A DNA stretch of 64,000 nt from Caulobacter endophyticus (GCF_029543245.1 NZ_JARQWV010000004.1:62001-126000), one strand, 5' to 3'; positions 19,955-29,329 are shown, counted from the stretch's first letter. Notes: generated from the letters alone by a model not told the origin. Translations and numbers: made by a program.

Positions 19955-22440
19955 CCCCGACCGCAACCTACCGCGTCCAGTTCCACGCCGGCTTCACCTT
20001 CGCCGACGCCGCCGCCCTCGCCCCCTATTGGGCCGCCCTGGGGATCAGCCACCTCTACGCCTCCCCTATCGCGACGGCTCGCCAGGGATCGACACACGGC
20101 TACGACGTCACCGATCCCACCACCATAAATCCCGCCTTGGGCGGCGAAGAGGGCTTTCGAGCCCTGGTCCACGCGCTCCGCGCCCAGGGCCTTGGATTGG
20201 TTCTCGACATCGTGCCCAACCACGTCGCGGTCGGCGGCGGCGACAACGCCTGGTGGCTCGACGTGCTCGAAAACGGCCAGGCCAGTCGCTACGCCGGCCA
20301 TTTCGATATAGACTGGGCTCCGCCCGATCGCGATCTTGCCGGCAAGGTGCTGGCCCCGTTCCTGGGCGCGCCGTACGCCCAGGCGCTTGCGGCCGGCGAT
20401 ATCGTGCTCGACGTCGAAGCCGACCTGGGCCGCCTCTCCGTCCTGGCTCATGGCGCCCACCGCTTTCCGCTGAGGCGGGAGGATTATGCCGGCGTCCTGG
20501 CGGCGGTCGGGGCCGACACGGTGGCCGACATCGATCCTGAGCGCCTGGCCAGCGTCTTCGACCGCGCCAGCCTCCACGAGCTTCTGGAGCAGCAGCACTA
20601 CCGGCTGGCCTGGTGGCGCACGGCCGGCGACGCCATCAACTGGCGGCGGTTCTTCGACATCACCGAGCTGGCGGGCTTGCGCATCGAAGATCCTGCCGTC
20701 TTCGACGCCGTTCACGCCCTGCCCCTGAGGCTTTATCGCGAGGGACTGATCGACGGCTTGCGGGTCGACCACGTTGATGGCCTAGCCCTGCCCGGCGCCT
20801 ATGGTCGGCGCCTGCGAGAGGCGCTGGTGGAGGCCGCGCCCGACCGTACGCCCTGGGTGGTCGTCGAGAAGATCCTCGGAAGCGGCGAAGCCCTGGCCGA
20901 CGACTGGGGCGTGGACGGCACGACCGGCTACGAGGTCATGAACGAGATTTCCGCCGTCCAGCACGCGGCGGAAGGCGCGCAGCCGCTGGCGGCGCTGTGG
21001 AACGCCGTCAGCGGCCGGCCCGCAGATTTCGCGATGGAGGAGCACGCCGCACGCCGTGAGGTGCTCACCCGCGATTTCGCCGCCCAGCTGGATGCCGCCG
21101 CCAGAGCTTTCCATCGGCTGGCCCAGGCCGACATCGCCACGCGGGATCTGCCGATGCCAGGCCTTCGCCGAGCCCTGGCGGCGCTGATCACCGCCTTCTC
21201 GACCTATCGCACCTATGCCAACGAGACGAACAAGGCGCCGCAAGACCCTTTCGATCGCGCCGCCGCGACGGAGCCCGCCTCGGCCTTCGCCCTGGCGCAG
21301 ATCCGCCGCTGGTTGGCGGCGGACGGCGCCTTTCCCGCCGATCTCAGGGCGCTGGCCATCCGCCGCTTCGAGCAGCTCAGCGCCCCCGTGGCGGCCAAGG
21401 CCGTGGAGGACACCGCCTTCTATCGGTACGGCCGGCTCCTCTCACGCAACGATGTCGGTTTCGATCCTGGACGCCTGTCGACCTCCCCGGCCGATTTCCT
21501 GGCGCTCGCCGACGCACGCGGCCGGGCCTTCCCCAACAGTCTGCTGACCACCGCCACCCACGACCACAAGCGCGGTGAAGACGTCCGCGCGCGCTTGGCG
21601 GTGCTGAGCCACATGCCTGAGGCCTGGGCGGCTCGCGCCCGGGCCTGGCTGGACCTTGCGCCGCCTGGCCAGATGGATCCCGGCGACGCCCACATGCTGC
21701 ACCAGACGATCCTGGGCGCCTGGCCCCTGGACCTCTCGCCGGCAGACGGCGCAGGCCTGACTGCCTTTGCCGACCGCCTGGCCGGCTGGCAGCGTAAGGC
21801 GCTGCGCGAAGCCAAGCTGCGCTCGGCCTGGAACGTTCCGGACGAGGCCTATGAAGCAATCTGCGAAGACTACCTGCGAGCCTTGCTCGAGGGGCCCGAC
21901 GGGGTCTTCCGCGACGACTGCGCGGCGCTCGTGGCGACTATCGCGCCAGCCGGCGTCGCCAACAGCCTGGTGCAGGCGGGGCTGCGGCTGACCCTGCCGG
22001 GTGTGCCGGATCTCTTCCAGGGCGCCGAGTTTTGGGATTTCAGCCTGGTGGATCCCGACAACCGGCGGCCGGTCGACTACGCGGCGCGGATGAAGGCGCT
22101 TCAGAGCGAGCCGGAAGCGTTCGACTGGCGCGAGGGCGGCGCAAAACAGGCCTTGATCAAGCAGCTCCTGCACCTGCGCCGCCAGCATCCCGATCTCTTC
22201 TGCGCACCGCTGCAGGCTTTGGCGGTCCGGGGCCGACGCGCAGAGCGGGTGGTCGCCTTCGAGCTCCGTGCGGGGTCCAAGCGACTGGTCGTCGTCGCGT
22301 GCGTCGGCTGCGCGCCAGCCTGTCTGGCGAGCGGCGCGCCGAGCATCGCGCCCGACTGGTGGGACGACACCGCCCTGCCCGACGGCCGCTCGATCGCCGC
22401 CCTGACGCACGGCGCGCCTTTCTGGGCGGCCGTGGTCTGA
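19951..22440 (+). CDS. treY: Malto-oligosyltrehalose synthase
   Basis: An 829-residue GH13 intramolecular transglucosidase that turns the reducing end of a malto-oligosaccharide into a trehalose unit. It has the typical start TATYRVQFHAGFTFADAA (reads PTATYRVQFHAGF), LYASPI and DIVPNHVAV near residue 90, nucleophile Asp in GLRVDHVDGL, acid Glu in WVVVEKILG, and TTATHDHKRGEDVRARL. The C-terminal domain includes LPDLFQGAEFWDFSLVDPDNRR-like residues. It is the last enzyme of the operon and acts just before TreZ in the pathway. Confidence 0.95.
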   Translation: MTPTATYRVQFHAGFTFADAAALAPYWAALGISHLYASPIATARQGSTHGYDVTDPTTINPALGGEEGFRALVHALRAQGLGLVLDIVPNHVAVGGGDNAWWLDVLENGQASRYAGHFDIDWAPPDRDLAGKVLAPFLGAPYAQALAAGDIVLDVEADLGRLSVLAHGAHRFPLRREDYAGVLAAVGADTVADIDPERLASVFDRASLHELLEQQHYRLAWWRTAGDAINWRRFFDITELAGLRIEDPAVFDAVHALPLRLYREGLIDGLRVDHVDGLALPGAYGRRLREALVEAAPDRTPWVVVEKILGSGEALADDWGVDGTTGYEVMNEISAVQHAAEGAQPLAALWNAVSGRPADFAMEEHAARREVLTRDFAAQLDAAARAFHRLAQADIATRDLPMPGLRRALAALITAFSTYRTYANETNKAPQDPFDRAAATEPASAFALAQIRRWLAADGAFPADLRALAIRRFEQLSAPVAAKAVEDTAFYRYGRLLSRNDVGFDPGRLSTSPADFLALADARGRAFPNSLLTTATHDHKRGEDVRARLAVLSHMPEAWAARARAWLDLAPPGQMDPGDAHMLHQTILGAWPLDLSPADGAGLTAFADRLAGWQRKALREAKLRSAWNVPDEAYEAICEDYLRALLEGPDGVFRDDCAALVATIAPAGVANSLVQAGLRLTLPGVPDLFQGAEFWDFSLVDPDNRRPVDYAARMKALQSEPEAFDWREGGAKQALIKQLLHLRRQHPDLFCAPLQALAVRGRRAERVVAFELRAGSKRLVVVACVGCAPACLASGAPSIAPDWWDDTALPDGRSIAALTHGAPFWAAVV

Positions 22441-22519
22441 GACCCTTGGTCGCGGCCTTGTCTGATTGACAGGACTCGCGTTCGGCGCGTCCATGGTCCG
22501 GCTTCTGGGGAGGGGCGCG

Positions 22520-22873
22520 GTGACCAAGGTCATGATCGACTACGAGGAAAAACTCTATCTGGCGCTCGCGGCCCTGCGCGGCGCGGGCTACGAGCCCGAG
22601 CGTCTGGTGCTCGATCGCCCCAGCCGCCTTGGCCCCACCAGCATAGACTGGACGGCGACCCGCTCAGGCGGCGCGCCTCGGGCGCTCGACCTGGCGATAG
22701 ATTTTCAGGACCAACAGCCGCCGTCGATCGCCGTAAGCAAGGACGGCCGGGCCTTCCAGGCTCCGGTCAGCCTCAAGCCTCTGGCGCGTTGGCTGGCGTC
22801 GGCGGCCGGCGAGCGCGAGCCCCTGGCGCTCATCCCGACCTACGCGGTTGCGCGCCTGCGTGCGGTGCGTTGA
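22520..22873 (+). CDS. Hypothetical protein downstream of treY
   Basis: A 117-residue protein read from GTG 22520, which has GGAG seven bases ahead; an ATG four codons on is the alternative. The N-terminal segment MIDYEEKLYLALAALRGAGYEPERLVL looks like a helical start followed by two or three beta strands. No family was recognised. It is 79 bases after treY in the same direction, so it may be carried on the same transcript. Confidence 0.55.
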   Translation: MTKVMIDYEEKLYLALAALRGAGYEPERLVLDRPSRLGPTSIDWTATRSGGAPRALDLAIDFQDQQPPSIAVSKDGRAFQAPVSLKPLARWLASAAGEREPLALIPTYAVARLRAVR

Positions 22874-23118
22874 GGACCGCACGGCGCTTGCCTCGGAAGG
22901 TTTGAACGCTCGTAGCTCCCTTGGACATTAGCCTCAAGATGCCGCGCGCTTAACCGTTGAGGTCGCAACGTCGACGCGGCGCATGAGCAAGTCGCCCCCG
23001 TGCTTGCACATCGAGGCTGCTCGACGCGAAGACGCTTGTGAGAAGCCCCTCGCAAGCGCCGAACCAAGAGTGCGCGACACGCGTTCCAAGCCGACAAAGC
23101 GCCGCCTGGAAGACCAAC

Positions 23119-23391
23119 TTGACCGCCGCCGACGACGATCATTCGCCCCTCCTCCCTCAAGAGGACATCGAACGCGGCGGCCAGAGCCGCGGCGTGCCCG
23201 CAGCGGGGACCTTGGATGACGGGCCGTCCGAACCGCTCGGCACGCCTGGCATGCGCCATTGGCGCGAGAGCACGATCACCCGCCCCGACCTGAACGAGCG
23301 CGGAGGCGTCTTCTTCGCCGCGGTCGAGATGACGCGCATGCCGATGATCCTGACGGACCCTAACAAGGACGATAATCCCGTCGTCTTCGCC
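23119..23391 (+). pseudogene. N-terminal fragment of a LOV-domain sensor gene
   Basis: The frame from TTG 23119 (GGAAG six bases ahead; an ATG in the same frame at 23038 is an alternative) encodes a charged leader and then the first strand-helix of a LOV/PAS domain: [20 protein letters not shown] followed by [10 protein letters not shown]. This matches, residue for residue in pattern, the start of the intact LOV kinase at 39863-40891 (VFFAVERASTPIIICDP, SKDDNPIILA). Similarity stops at 23391, exactly where antisense trbL sequence begins; the flavin-binding NCRFLQ segment and the kinase part are gone. The original gene was probably a LOV histidine kinase like its sibling. Confidence 0.65.
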
Positions 23392-23858
23392 GAAGAACGA
23401 GACGATCACCAGGAGCGCCACGATTAGAAGGATCAGGATCTGGACTGCGTTTTCGAAGAAGCCGGGAAAGCCGCTGAGATCGTTGGCCGCTTGGAGGATC
23501 GGCTTGCTTGCCTCAAGGCCCAGCGCCGCCAGCTTGCCTGGGCGCAGGAAATCCTCGGCCGAGGTCCCCACCCCGCCGGCCTTCAGGCCAAGGCCCGAGA
23601 AGCTCGAAAGGACGATGCCGGTCAGGGTGTGGAAGTTGCCGATCAGGAAGGCGAAGAAGCCGACATAGAGGGTCTTCTTGACCAGCCTTGCGAGGATGTC
23701 CTCGCCGTGGGCCCAGGCCCAGAAGAGCGCGGCCAAGGTGACATCGATGGCCACCAGGGTCGTCGACAGGAAGGCCACCTCTCCGCCGAGCAGTCCAAAC
23801 CCGCTGTCGATGTAGCGGCCAGGCGTGCGCGCAGGCGCGAGGGTTCTCGCGTGGACAT
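23392..23858 (-). pseudogene. trbC'-'trbL deletion remnant (conjugative transfer)
   Basis: From 23817 down to 23392 the minus strand encodes an internal piece of TrbL, a polytopic inner-membrane protein of P-type mating channels: RYIDSGFGLLGGEVAFLS, then AFLIGNF and [20 protein letters not shown]. The start of TrbL and everything after VIVSFF are missing. Upstream, ATG 23858 has GGAG ahead and reads MSTREPSRLRARLA, plausibly the first codons of trbC, the gene that normally follows trbB. The two parts are in different frames, joined at about 23818. So the rest of trbC, all of trbD, trbE and trbJ, and the start of trbL appear deleted. Non-functional. Confidence 0.65.
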
Positions 23859-23892
23859 CGAGACAATCTCCGGGGGTTCTAGGGGCGGGTTC

Positions 23893-24846
23893 TCAGGCGG
23901 GGCTGAGCTGGTAAGCGCCGTCGGGCGCGAGCCCATCCAGGCGCGTAAGGTCCGTCAGGCGGCGCTGTCGGCCCCGCCCCTGCAGGACCGCGATAAGGTC
24001 GATGGTTTCGGCGATCAGGCCCCGGGGTACGGTGACCACAGCTTCCTGGATCAGCTGCTCAAGCCGCAGCAGCGCGCCCAGAGCCGAACCGGCGTGCAAG
24101 GTCCCTACGCCGCCCGGATGGCCCGTCCCCCAGGCCTTGATCAGGTCGAGCGCTTCAGGCCCCCGGACCTCACCGATGATGATCCGGTCGGGGCGCAGCC
24201 GAAGGGACGAGCGGACTAGATCGGTCAGGCCGGCCACCCCGTCGCGTGTGCGCAGCGCGACTTGGCTCTCAGCAGCGCACTGCAGCTCGCGCAAATCCTC
24301 GGCGATGATCACCCGGTCGCCGGACGCGGCGACCTCAGCCAGCAGCGCGTTGACTAGGGTGGTCTTGCCGCTGGAGGTGGGACCCACCACTAGGATGTTG
24401 GCGCGGATGGCCACCGCATCGCGCAGCACCCTGCCCTGCACCTCGCTCATCACGCCTGAGCGGACATAGTCGGCCAGGGTGAAGACGAGGCTTGCGGGCT
24501 TGCGGATGGCGAAGGTCGGGGCGGCGACCAGCGGTGGAAGCAGGCCCTCGACCCGCTCGCCAGTTCCGGGCAGCTCCGCCGAGAGCCTGGGCCGCCCGGC
24601 GTGGATCTCGGCCTCGACGTGATGGGCCACCAGGCGAAGGATGCGCTCGGCGTCGGGCGCTGCGATCGTCAGCTCGGCGTCAACCAGGCCGACATCGAAG
24701 CGGTCGACCCAGACCCGTCCGTCGGGATTGAGCATGACCTCGGCCACGCCTGGATCTTCAAGCCGCGCCAGGAGCAGCGGCCCAAGGGCGGTGCGTAGCA
24801 TCTGGCGGCTGCGCTCGCGTCCGGTCTCGGTTTCAGAAAGGCCCAT
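23893..24846 (-). CDS. trbB: Conjugal transfer ATPase TrbB, orphan
   Basis: A 317-residue secretion ATPase of the VirB11/TrbB family, which powers type IV secretion from the cytoplasmic face of the membrane. Walker A is [19 protein letters not shown] (about residues 145-163), the Asp box [13 protein letters not shown] follows, then the Walker B region [28 protein letters not shown] and the His box [12 protein letters not shown]. Length is normal. The reading frame is open, yet no other complete trb or tra gene is near, and its downstream neighbours are deleted, so it cannot make a mating channel by itself. ATG 24846 is chosen over an upstream ATG because the conserved region begins here. Confidence 0.85.
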   Translation of the reverse strand: MGLSETETGRERSRQMLRTALGPLLLARLEDPGVAEVMLNPDGRVWVDRFDVGLVDAELTIAAPDAERILRLVAHHVEAEIHAGRPRLSAELPGTGERVEGLLPPLVAAPTFAIRKPASLVFTLADYVRSGVMSEVQGRVLRDAVAIRANILVVGPTSSGKTTLVNALLAEVAASGDRVIIAEDLRELQCAAESQVALRTRDGVAGLTDLVRSSLRLRPDRIIIGEVRGPEALDLIKAWGTGHPGGVGTLHAGSALGALLRLEQLIQEAVVTVPRGLIAETIDLIAVLQGRGRQRRLTDLTRLDGLAPDGAYQLSPA

Positions 24847-24851
24847 GGCTG

Positions 24852-24873
24852 GTCCCCGTTTGCTTACGGGGAC
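24852..24873. repeat. Perfect inverted repeat over the trbB ribosome site
   Basis: Arms GTCCCCGT (24852-24859) and ACGGGGAC (24866-24873), 6-base loop. It ends five bases upstream of the trbB ATG and includes the only ribosome-site-like purine stretch, so it could be an operator or an RNA hairpin that limits TrbB translation. Confidence 0.5.
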
Positions 24874-25312
24874 AAGCAAGAAGACCCAGGATCGGCCGAT
24901 CTCAACAGCCAAATCTACGCGTCGTACCCTGGCGGACAAAGACAGGGAAACGACGGTCCGGACTAAGCCAGGTGGCGATGTCGATGTTCGCCCGCTGCGC
25001 CGTAAGGCGCCATCAGCGGAGCTTGGCCAACCACCGACTTCACGAGAAAGCCGACCGTCGGCGGTCCCTCGCTGAGGGACGAGCAAATGCCCAGTTGCTG
25101 GGTGTTAGCGACGCGCCTCAGCAACGCGCCGCTGTTGGCGCAAAGGCGGCTTGGGGGACACTTCGACTGCGTCCGGCCCCGCTTGGAGTCCGCAGATGTA
25201 GCAGCGCGCTTAAGGAACTTGGCCAGGCGCGCGTCGTTGGCAAGGCAGGTCGGGGCAGTCCCTGCCTCGCCCTAAGATCCCCTCTCGCCAGCGTGCGCGC
25301 CCAAGGACACCC
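24874..25312. other. Intergenic region with a hairpin and an EcfG promoter
   Basis: No convincing gene. It holds a 7-bp perfect inverted repeat (GTCCCTC at 25064-25070, GAGGGAC at 25074-25080, 3-base loop) and the EcfG promoter at 25214-25238 listed separately. No trbA, traG or CopG-type remnant upstream of trbB was recognised. Confidence 0.5.
25214..25238 (+). promoter_or_regulatory. EcfG-type promoter for the FdhF/YdeP-like gene
   Basis: GGAAC (25214-25218), 16 bases, CGTT (25235-25238), plus strand, 74 bases before the ATG at 25313. No other plus-strand gene lies between. Confidence 0.7.
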
Positions 25313-27613
25313 ATGCCCCCTCCCCCACCGTCCAAGCCAAAGGCCCGCGTCAAATCGTATGACGGGCCAGCCGGCGGTTACGGCTCGCTTTCCGGCATGG
25401 CCAAGGTCGCCAAGCACGCCGCCCCGCCACTCGTCGAGACGGCGCGGCAGTTGCTGCGGCAGAACAAGACCGACGGCTTTGCCTGCGTCAGCTGCGCCTG
25501 GCCCAAGCCCGCCAAGCCTCATCCCGCGGAATTCTGCGAAAACGGCGCCAAGGCCACGGCCTGGGACCTCACCCGCCGGCGCTGCACGCCGGAATTCTTC
25601 GCACGGCACACGCTGACGCAGCTGCTCAGCTGGAGCGACTATGATCTCGAACAGGCCGGCCGGCTGACCGAACCGATGCGGTACGACGCCGCCAGCGATC
25701 GCTACGTTGCCTGCGCCTGGGACGAGGCCTTTGCGGCGATCGGCGCGGAGCTCAGGGCGCTGGACCCGACCAAGGTCACCTTCTACGCGTCCGGCCGCGC
25801 GTCGCTGGAGACGTCCTACATGTGGGCGCTGATGGCGCGGCTTTACGGCAGCCAGAACCTGCCCGACAGCTCCAACATGTGCCACGAGTCCACCTCGGTG
25901 GGCCTCAAGCAGAGCATCGGCTCGCCGGTCGGCACGGTGCTGCTGGAGGACTTCGAGGCAACCGACGCGATCTTCTTCTTCGGCCAGAACGTCGGATCCA
26001 ACAGCCCGCGCCTGTTGCACGACCTTCAAAAGGCGGTGCGGCGCGGCGTGCCGGTCGTTTCCTTCAACCCGTTGAAGGAAGCCGGCCTGGAGCGGTTTCA
26101 AAACCCGCAGTCGTTCCAGATGGTCACGGGTCAAGCGACGAAGATCAGCGCCCAGTATCACCAGCCTCGGGCCGGCGGGGACCTGGCGGTGCTGACGGGG
26201 CTTTGCAAGGCCGTGATCGCCGCAGACGAAGAGGCCCGGGCGAGCGGCGGCCTGCCGGTGCTCGATCACGGCTTCATCGCCGAGCACACGCAAGGCTTCG
26301 AGGCCTTCGCCGCCTTCTGCCGCGACGCTGACTGGAACGACATCGAGGCTGCCAGCGGCCTGCCACGCGCCAATATCGAAGCGGCCGCCGCTATCTATGC
26401 CGCCGCACCCGCGGCGATCTGCGTCTACGGCATGGGCCTGACACAGCATGTGCTCGGGGTCGAGAACGTCCACATGGTCTGCAACCTGCTGCTGCTGCGC
26501 GGCAATGTCGGACGGCCCGGAACGGGCCCCTGCCCCGTGCGTGGCCATTCCAACGTCCAGGGTCAGCGCACCGTCGGGATCACGGAGAAGCCGGAACTGG
26601 CGCCGCTCGACATCCTCAAGGCGCAATACGACTTCGAGCCGCCGCGCGAAAAGGGCTGGAACACAGTCGAGGTCTGCGAAGCGGTGCTGAAAGGCCAGGC
26701 TCAGGGCTTCATCGGCCTGGGCGGCAACTTCCTGCGCGCGGTCCCAGACAGCCCGCGTATCGAAGCCGCTTGGCGGCGCCAGCGTCTCACGGTGCAGATC
26801 GCCACCAAGCTCAATCGCAGCCACCTGGCCTGCGGCCAAGTCGCCTATCTGCTGCCGTGCCTGTCTCGCATCGAGCGCGATGAGCAGGCAAGCGGCCCGC
26901 AAACCGTTTCAGTCGAGGACAGCTCCAGTTGCATCCACGCCTCGTTTGGCGACAAGGATCCGGTCGGCCCGAACCTGCGCTCTGAGCCGGCGATCGTCGC
27001 CGGCATCGCCAAGGCGACCCTACCGTCCAATCCGAAACTCGATTGGGACGCCTGGCTCGGCGACTATGCCCTGGTGCGCGACGCCATCGAGGCGACCTAT
27101 CCGGACTGGTTCAGGGGCTTCAACCAGCGCTTCCACCAGCCCGGCGGCTTTCATCGGCCCAACAAGGCCAGGCTGCGTAACTTCTCCGAAGCGACCGGCG
27201 GCAAGGCCAATTTCCTCAAGCCGACGAGCCTGTCGGCCACCGGCTTTGAGGACGCCCCGGACGTCTTCCGCCTGATGACGCTCCGGTCGAACGATCAGTT
27301 CAACACCACGGTCTATGGCTACGAAGACCGCTTCAGGGGCGTCAGCGACGGCCGCGACGTGCTGTTCGTCAACCGCGACGACATGCGCTCGCTCGGCTTG
27401 ATCGAAGGCCAGCGCGCCGGCCTCGCCACCGTCTCCGAAGACGGGATCGAGCGGACGATGAGCGGGCTGCGCGTCACCGCCTACGACCTCCCGCGCGGAT
27501 GCCTGGGAGCCTACTACCCCGAATGCAACGTCCTGGTGCCGGTGGGCCATCACGCCCAGGGGAGCATGACCCCTGCCTCCAAAAGCGTGCCCGTGCGGAT
27601 CGTGCCGCAATAG
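25313..27613 (+). CDS. FdhF/YdeP-family molybdopterin oxidoreductase
   Basis: A 766-residue molybdenum enzyme of the FdhF/YdeP group, related to formate dehydrogenase H. An N-terminal iron-sulfur motif is visible (CVSCAWP with a later FCENGAKA, residues about 59-80). At residue 190 Cys in SSNMCHESTSVGLKQSIG aligns with the selenocysteine of E. coli FdhF, so this is the Cys form. Later segments GQNVGSNSPR and RGNVGRPGTGPCPVRGHSNVQ bind the pterin cofactor. The C-terminal domain starts near 640. Family members are linked to acid and stress tolerance; the substrate is not established. There is no signal peptide, so it is cytoplasmic. It is under a perfect EcfG promoter and ends 2 bases from the convergent catalase-family pseudogene. 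Confidence 0.88.
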   Translation: MPPPPPSKPKARVKSYDGPAGGYGSLSGMAKVAKHAAPPLVETARQLLRQNKTDGFACVSCAWPKPAKPHPAEFCENGAKATAWDLTRRRCTPEFFARHTLTQLLSWSDYDLEQAGRLTEPMRYDAASDRYVACAWDEAFAAIGAELRALDPTKVTFYASGRASLETSYMWALMARLYGSQNLPDSSNMCHESTSVGLKQSIGSPVGTVLLEDFEATDAIFFFGQNVGSNSPRLLHDLQKAVRRGVPVVSFNPLKEAGLERFQNPQSFQMVTGQATKISAQYHQPRAGGDLAVLTGLCKAVIAADEEARASGGLPVLDHGFIAEHTQGFEAFAAFCRDADWNDIEAASGLPRANIEAAAAIYAAAPAAICVYGMGLTQHVLGVENVHMVCNLLLLRGNVGRPGTGPCPVRGHSNVQGQRTVGITEKPELAPLDILKAQYDFEPPREKGWNTVEVCEAVLKGQAQGFIGLGGNFLRAVPDSPRIEAAWRRQRLTVQIATKLNRSHLACGQVAYLLPCLSRIERDEQASGPQTVSVEDSSSCIHASFGDKDPVGPNLRSEPAIVAGIAKATLPSNPKLDWDAWLGDYALVRDAIEATYPDWFRGFNQRFHQPGGFHRPNKARLRNFSEATGGKANFLKPTSLSATGFEDAPDVFRLMTLRSNDQFNTTVYGYEDRFRGVSDGRDVLFVNRDDMRSLGLIEGQRAGLATVSEDGIERTMSGLRVTAYDLPRGCLGAYYPECNVLVPVGHHAQGSMTPASKSVPVRIVPQ

Positions 27614-27615
27614 GC

Positions 27616-28719
27616 TCAGCCGAGGTCGGCGACAGCGGCGGGCTCGTGCAGCGGGCAGCCGGTCCGCGTCAGGCGAAACGCCTGGGAGGCCTCGTAGACG
27701 GCCTTGCGCACGCGCATGATCGAGCCGAGCGGCTGGTGGGCGGCGATGCCATGCCACGGGCTGCAGGCCGACGCATCATTGATGCGCGGCGAGCGCGCCT
27801 CATCCCAACTGGCCTGAGGGCCGACCACGAGGCGGGCGACAGGCAGGTAGGGGCTTTCGTCCTCAGGCCAGGGTTTGTGGGCGTCCTCGATCGGCATGGT
27901 GTCTGCGCTGGTCCGCAACTGCACCACGACCTCCCATTCCCCGCCCTGACCCGCGAAGAACGCCGAGACCGCCTCGCGCAGGCCGTTTGGCTTGTCATCG
28001 AGGTGCACCGGCTTGTCGGTCAGCGCCGTCAGGGCCGGAGCGATCGGCCGTACGCCGAGCTTGGCCACGTAGTCGCCAAACCTGATCGGGGCCATGCTGA
28101 AGAAGCTTTCGCCCAGGACATGGGTCTTGGGGTGACCGCCCAGCGATTTGAGTGTGGCGCTCTGCCCGCCCGCCGCCTCAATGATGGTCTCGGCCCCGCC
28201 CAGAACCGCCGACAGCACCTTCTTGAGGCCCTCGGCCTTGTCCGTGGTGGCCGCCAGCAACTTGACGTTGGCCAAGAAGGCCTTGGCGTTCGGGGTGGCG
28301 AAGGCCTTGCCGTTCACCAGCAGGAAGTCCTGGGTCGTCGCGCCTTCCGACCCCGGCAGGCGTTCGCCCGCGACGTCGAAAACCTTGATCGCCAGGCCGC
28401 GCGGGGTTGAGACCTTGTCGTCGAGGATGTCGCCCGGAGAGGTCGAGAACCGCATCACCACGTCGTGGGCTCACGCCTGGGCGAAGAGACCCTGGGCCAA
28501 CACCGGCGAAAGCCCCTGAGGGACAACCAATTGGCCCTGCACGACGCCGTGTGGCTTGGCGTGGACAGCGCGCATCGCATGACCGCCGTCTTCATAGGTG
28601 ATCTCGGCGATCTTGCGCATCTGCTCGATCAGGCCCTGGGTGGTCTCGGCCTCGCCCTTCTCGGGCGTCTCGATCGACGGGTCGTAGGGCAGCGGGCGGA
28701 TGGCGGGGTCGAGGATCAT
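27616..28719 (-). pseudogene. Catalase-family protein broken by one in-frame TGA
   Basis: The frame begins at ATG 28719 with GGAG five bases ahead and reads MILDPAIRPLPYDPS, then 82 codons to TGA at 28471-28473, then continues in the same frame to 27616. The joint reads GLFAQA-stop-AHDVVMRFSTSPGD, where homologues have an unbroken GLFA..G.Y.VVMRFSTSPGD segment; a GGA Gly codon changed to TGA would explain it. The downstream part (281 codons) keeps the haem-catalase-like core (VVMRFSTSPGDILDD, TPRGLAIKVF, FLLVNGKAF). These SrpA/catalase-like proteins are thought to remove organic peroxides in the cytoplasm. An internal GTG/ATG restart near 28461 could give a truncated protein, but it would lack the N-terminus. 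Confidence 0.75.
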
Positions 28720-28745
28720 GGCGGCTCCGGTCGGCGTCCCATGCC

Positions 28746-28770
28746 AACCCCGGCGGCCGGCAAGCGTTCC
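28746..28770 (-). promoter_or_regulatory. Possible EcfG-type promoter for the catalase-family gene (one mismatch)
   Basis: Minus strand GGAAC (28770-28766), 16 bases, GGTT (28749-28746), 27 bases before ATG 28719. The -10 box differs from CGTT at one base. Confidence 0.4.
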
Positions 28771-28834
28771 GCGGCCCCTATGAACCAAAGGTCGTCCGGC
28801 GGTGTTGTCCTCGCGCCCCAGATGCGAGAACGAC

Positions 28835-29329
28835 ATGTCCGAAGATCCGTCCGCCATGCCGCTCCAACTGACTGTCAACGGCGAGGTGCGCGATCTGCGG
28901 GCCGCGCCCTGGGTGACCTTGCTTGACCTGCTGCGCGAAACTTTACAGCTGACCGGCTCGAAGAAGGGCTGCGACCATGGCCAGTGCGGCGCCTGCACGG
29001 TCCTGGTCGATGGGCGCCGGGTGAACAGCTGCCTGATCCTGGCGCTCACCCGCGATGGATCCGAGGTGACCACTATCGAGGGATTGGCCAAGGACGGTGC
29101 GCTACATCCCCTGCAGCAGGCCTTCATCGAACACGACGCCTTGCAGTGCGGCTACTGCACCCCGGGCCAGATCTGCTCGGCCGCCGGCCTTCTTTCCGAG
29201 GGCCAGGCCCGCTGCCGCGAGGAGGTGCGCGAGTTGATGAGCGGCAACCTCTGCCGCTGCGGCGCCTATACCCATATCGTCGAGGCCATCGAGACGGTGC
29301 GCCTGAGCGGCGCCGAGGCGGCGGCGTGA
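28835..29329 (+). CDS. Aldehyde oxidoreductase iron-sulfur subunit (PaoA/YagT-like)
   Basis: A 164-residue subunit carrying two [2Fe-2S] clusters. The plant-ferredoxin-type site is GCDHGQCGACTVLVDG with a later Cys (residues about 49-75); the second is CGYCTPGQI and CRCGAY (about 108-150). It passes electrons from the molybdenum subunit to the FAD subunit. Unlike E. coli PaoA no Tat signal is present, so the complex is likely cytoplasmic. The stop overlaps the GTG of the next gene (GTGA). ATG 28835 is used; an ATG seven codons later is possible. Confidence 0.88.
   Translation: MSEDPSAMPLQLTVNGEVRDLRAAPWVTLLDLLRETLQLTGSKKGCDHGQCGACTVLVDGRRVNSCLILALTRDGSEVTTIEGLAKDGALHPLQQAFIEHDALQCGYCTPGQICSAAGLLSEGQARCREEVRELMSGNLCRCGAYTHIVEAIETVRLSGAEAAA

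Noticed and set aside
25118..26902. A 594-codon minus-strand frame across the YdeP-like gene
   Set aside because: No family pattern; the plus-strand gene has clear cofactor motifs and a promoter.
28471..28473. TGA as a selenocysteine codon
   Set aside because: The position is not a redox-active residue in the family, and no selenocysteine insertion hairpin is evident. The nearby FdhF-like gene uses Cys.
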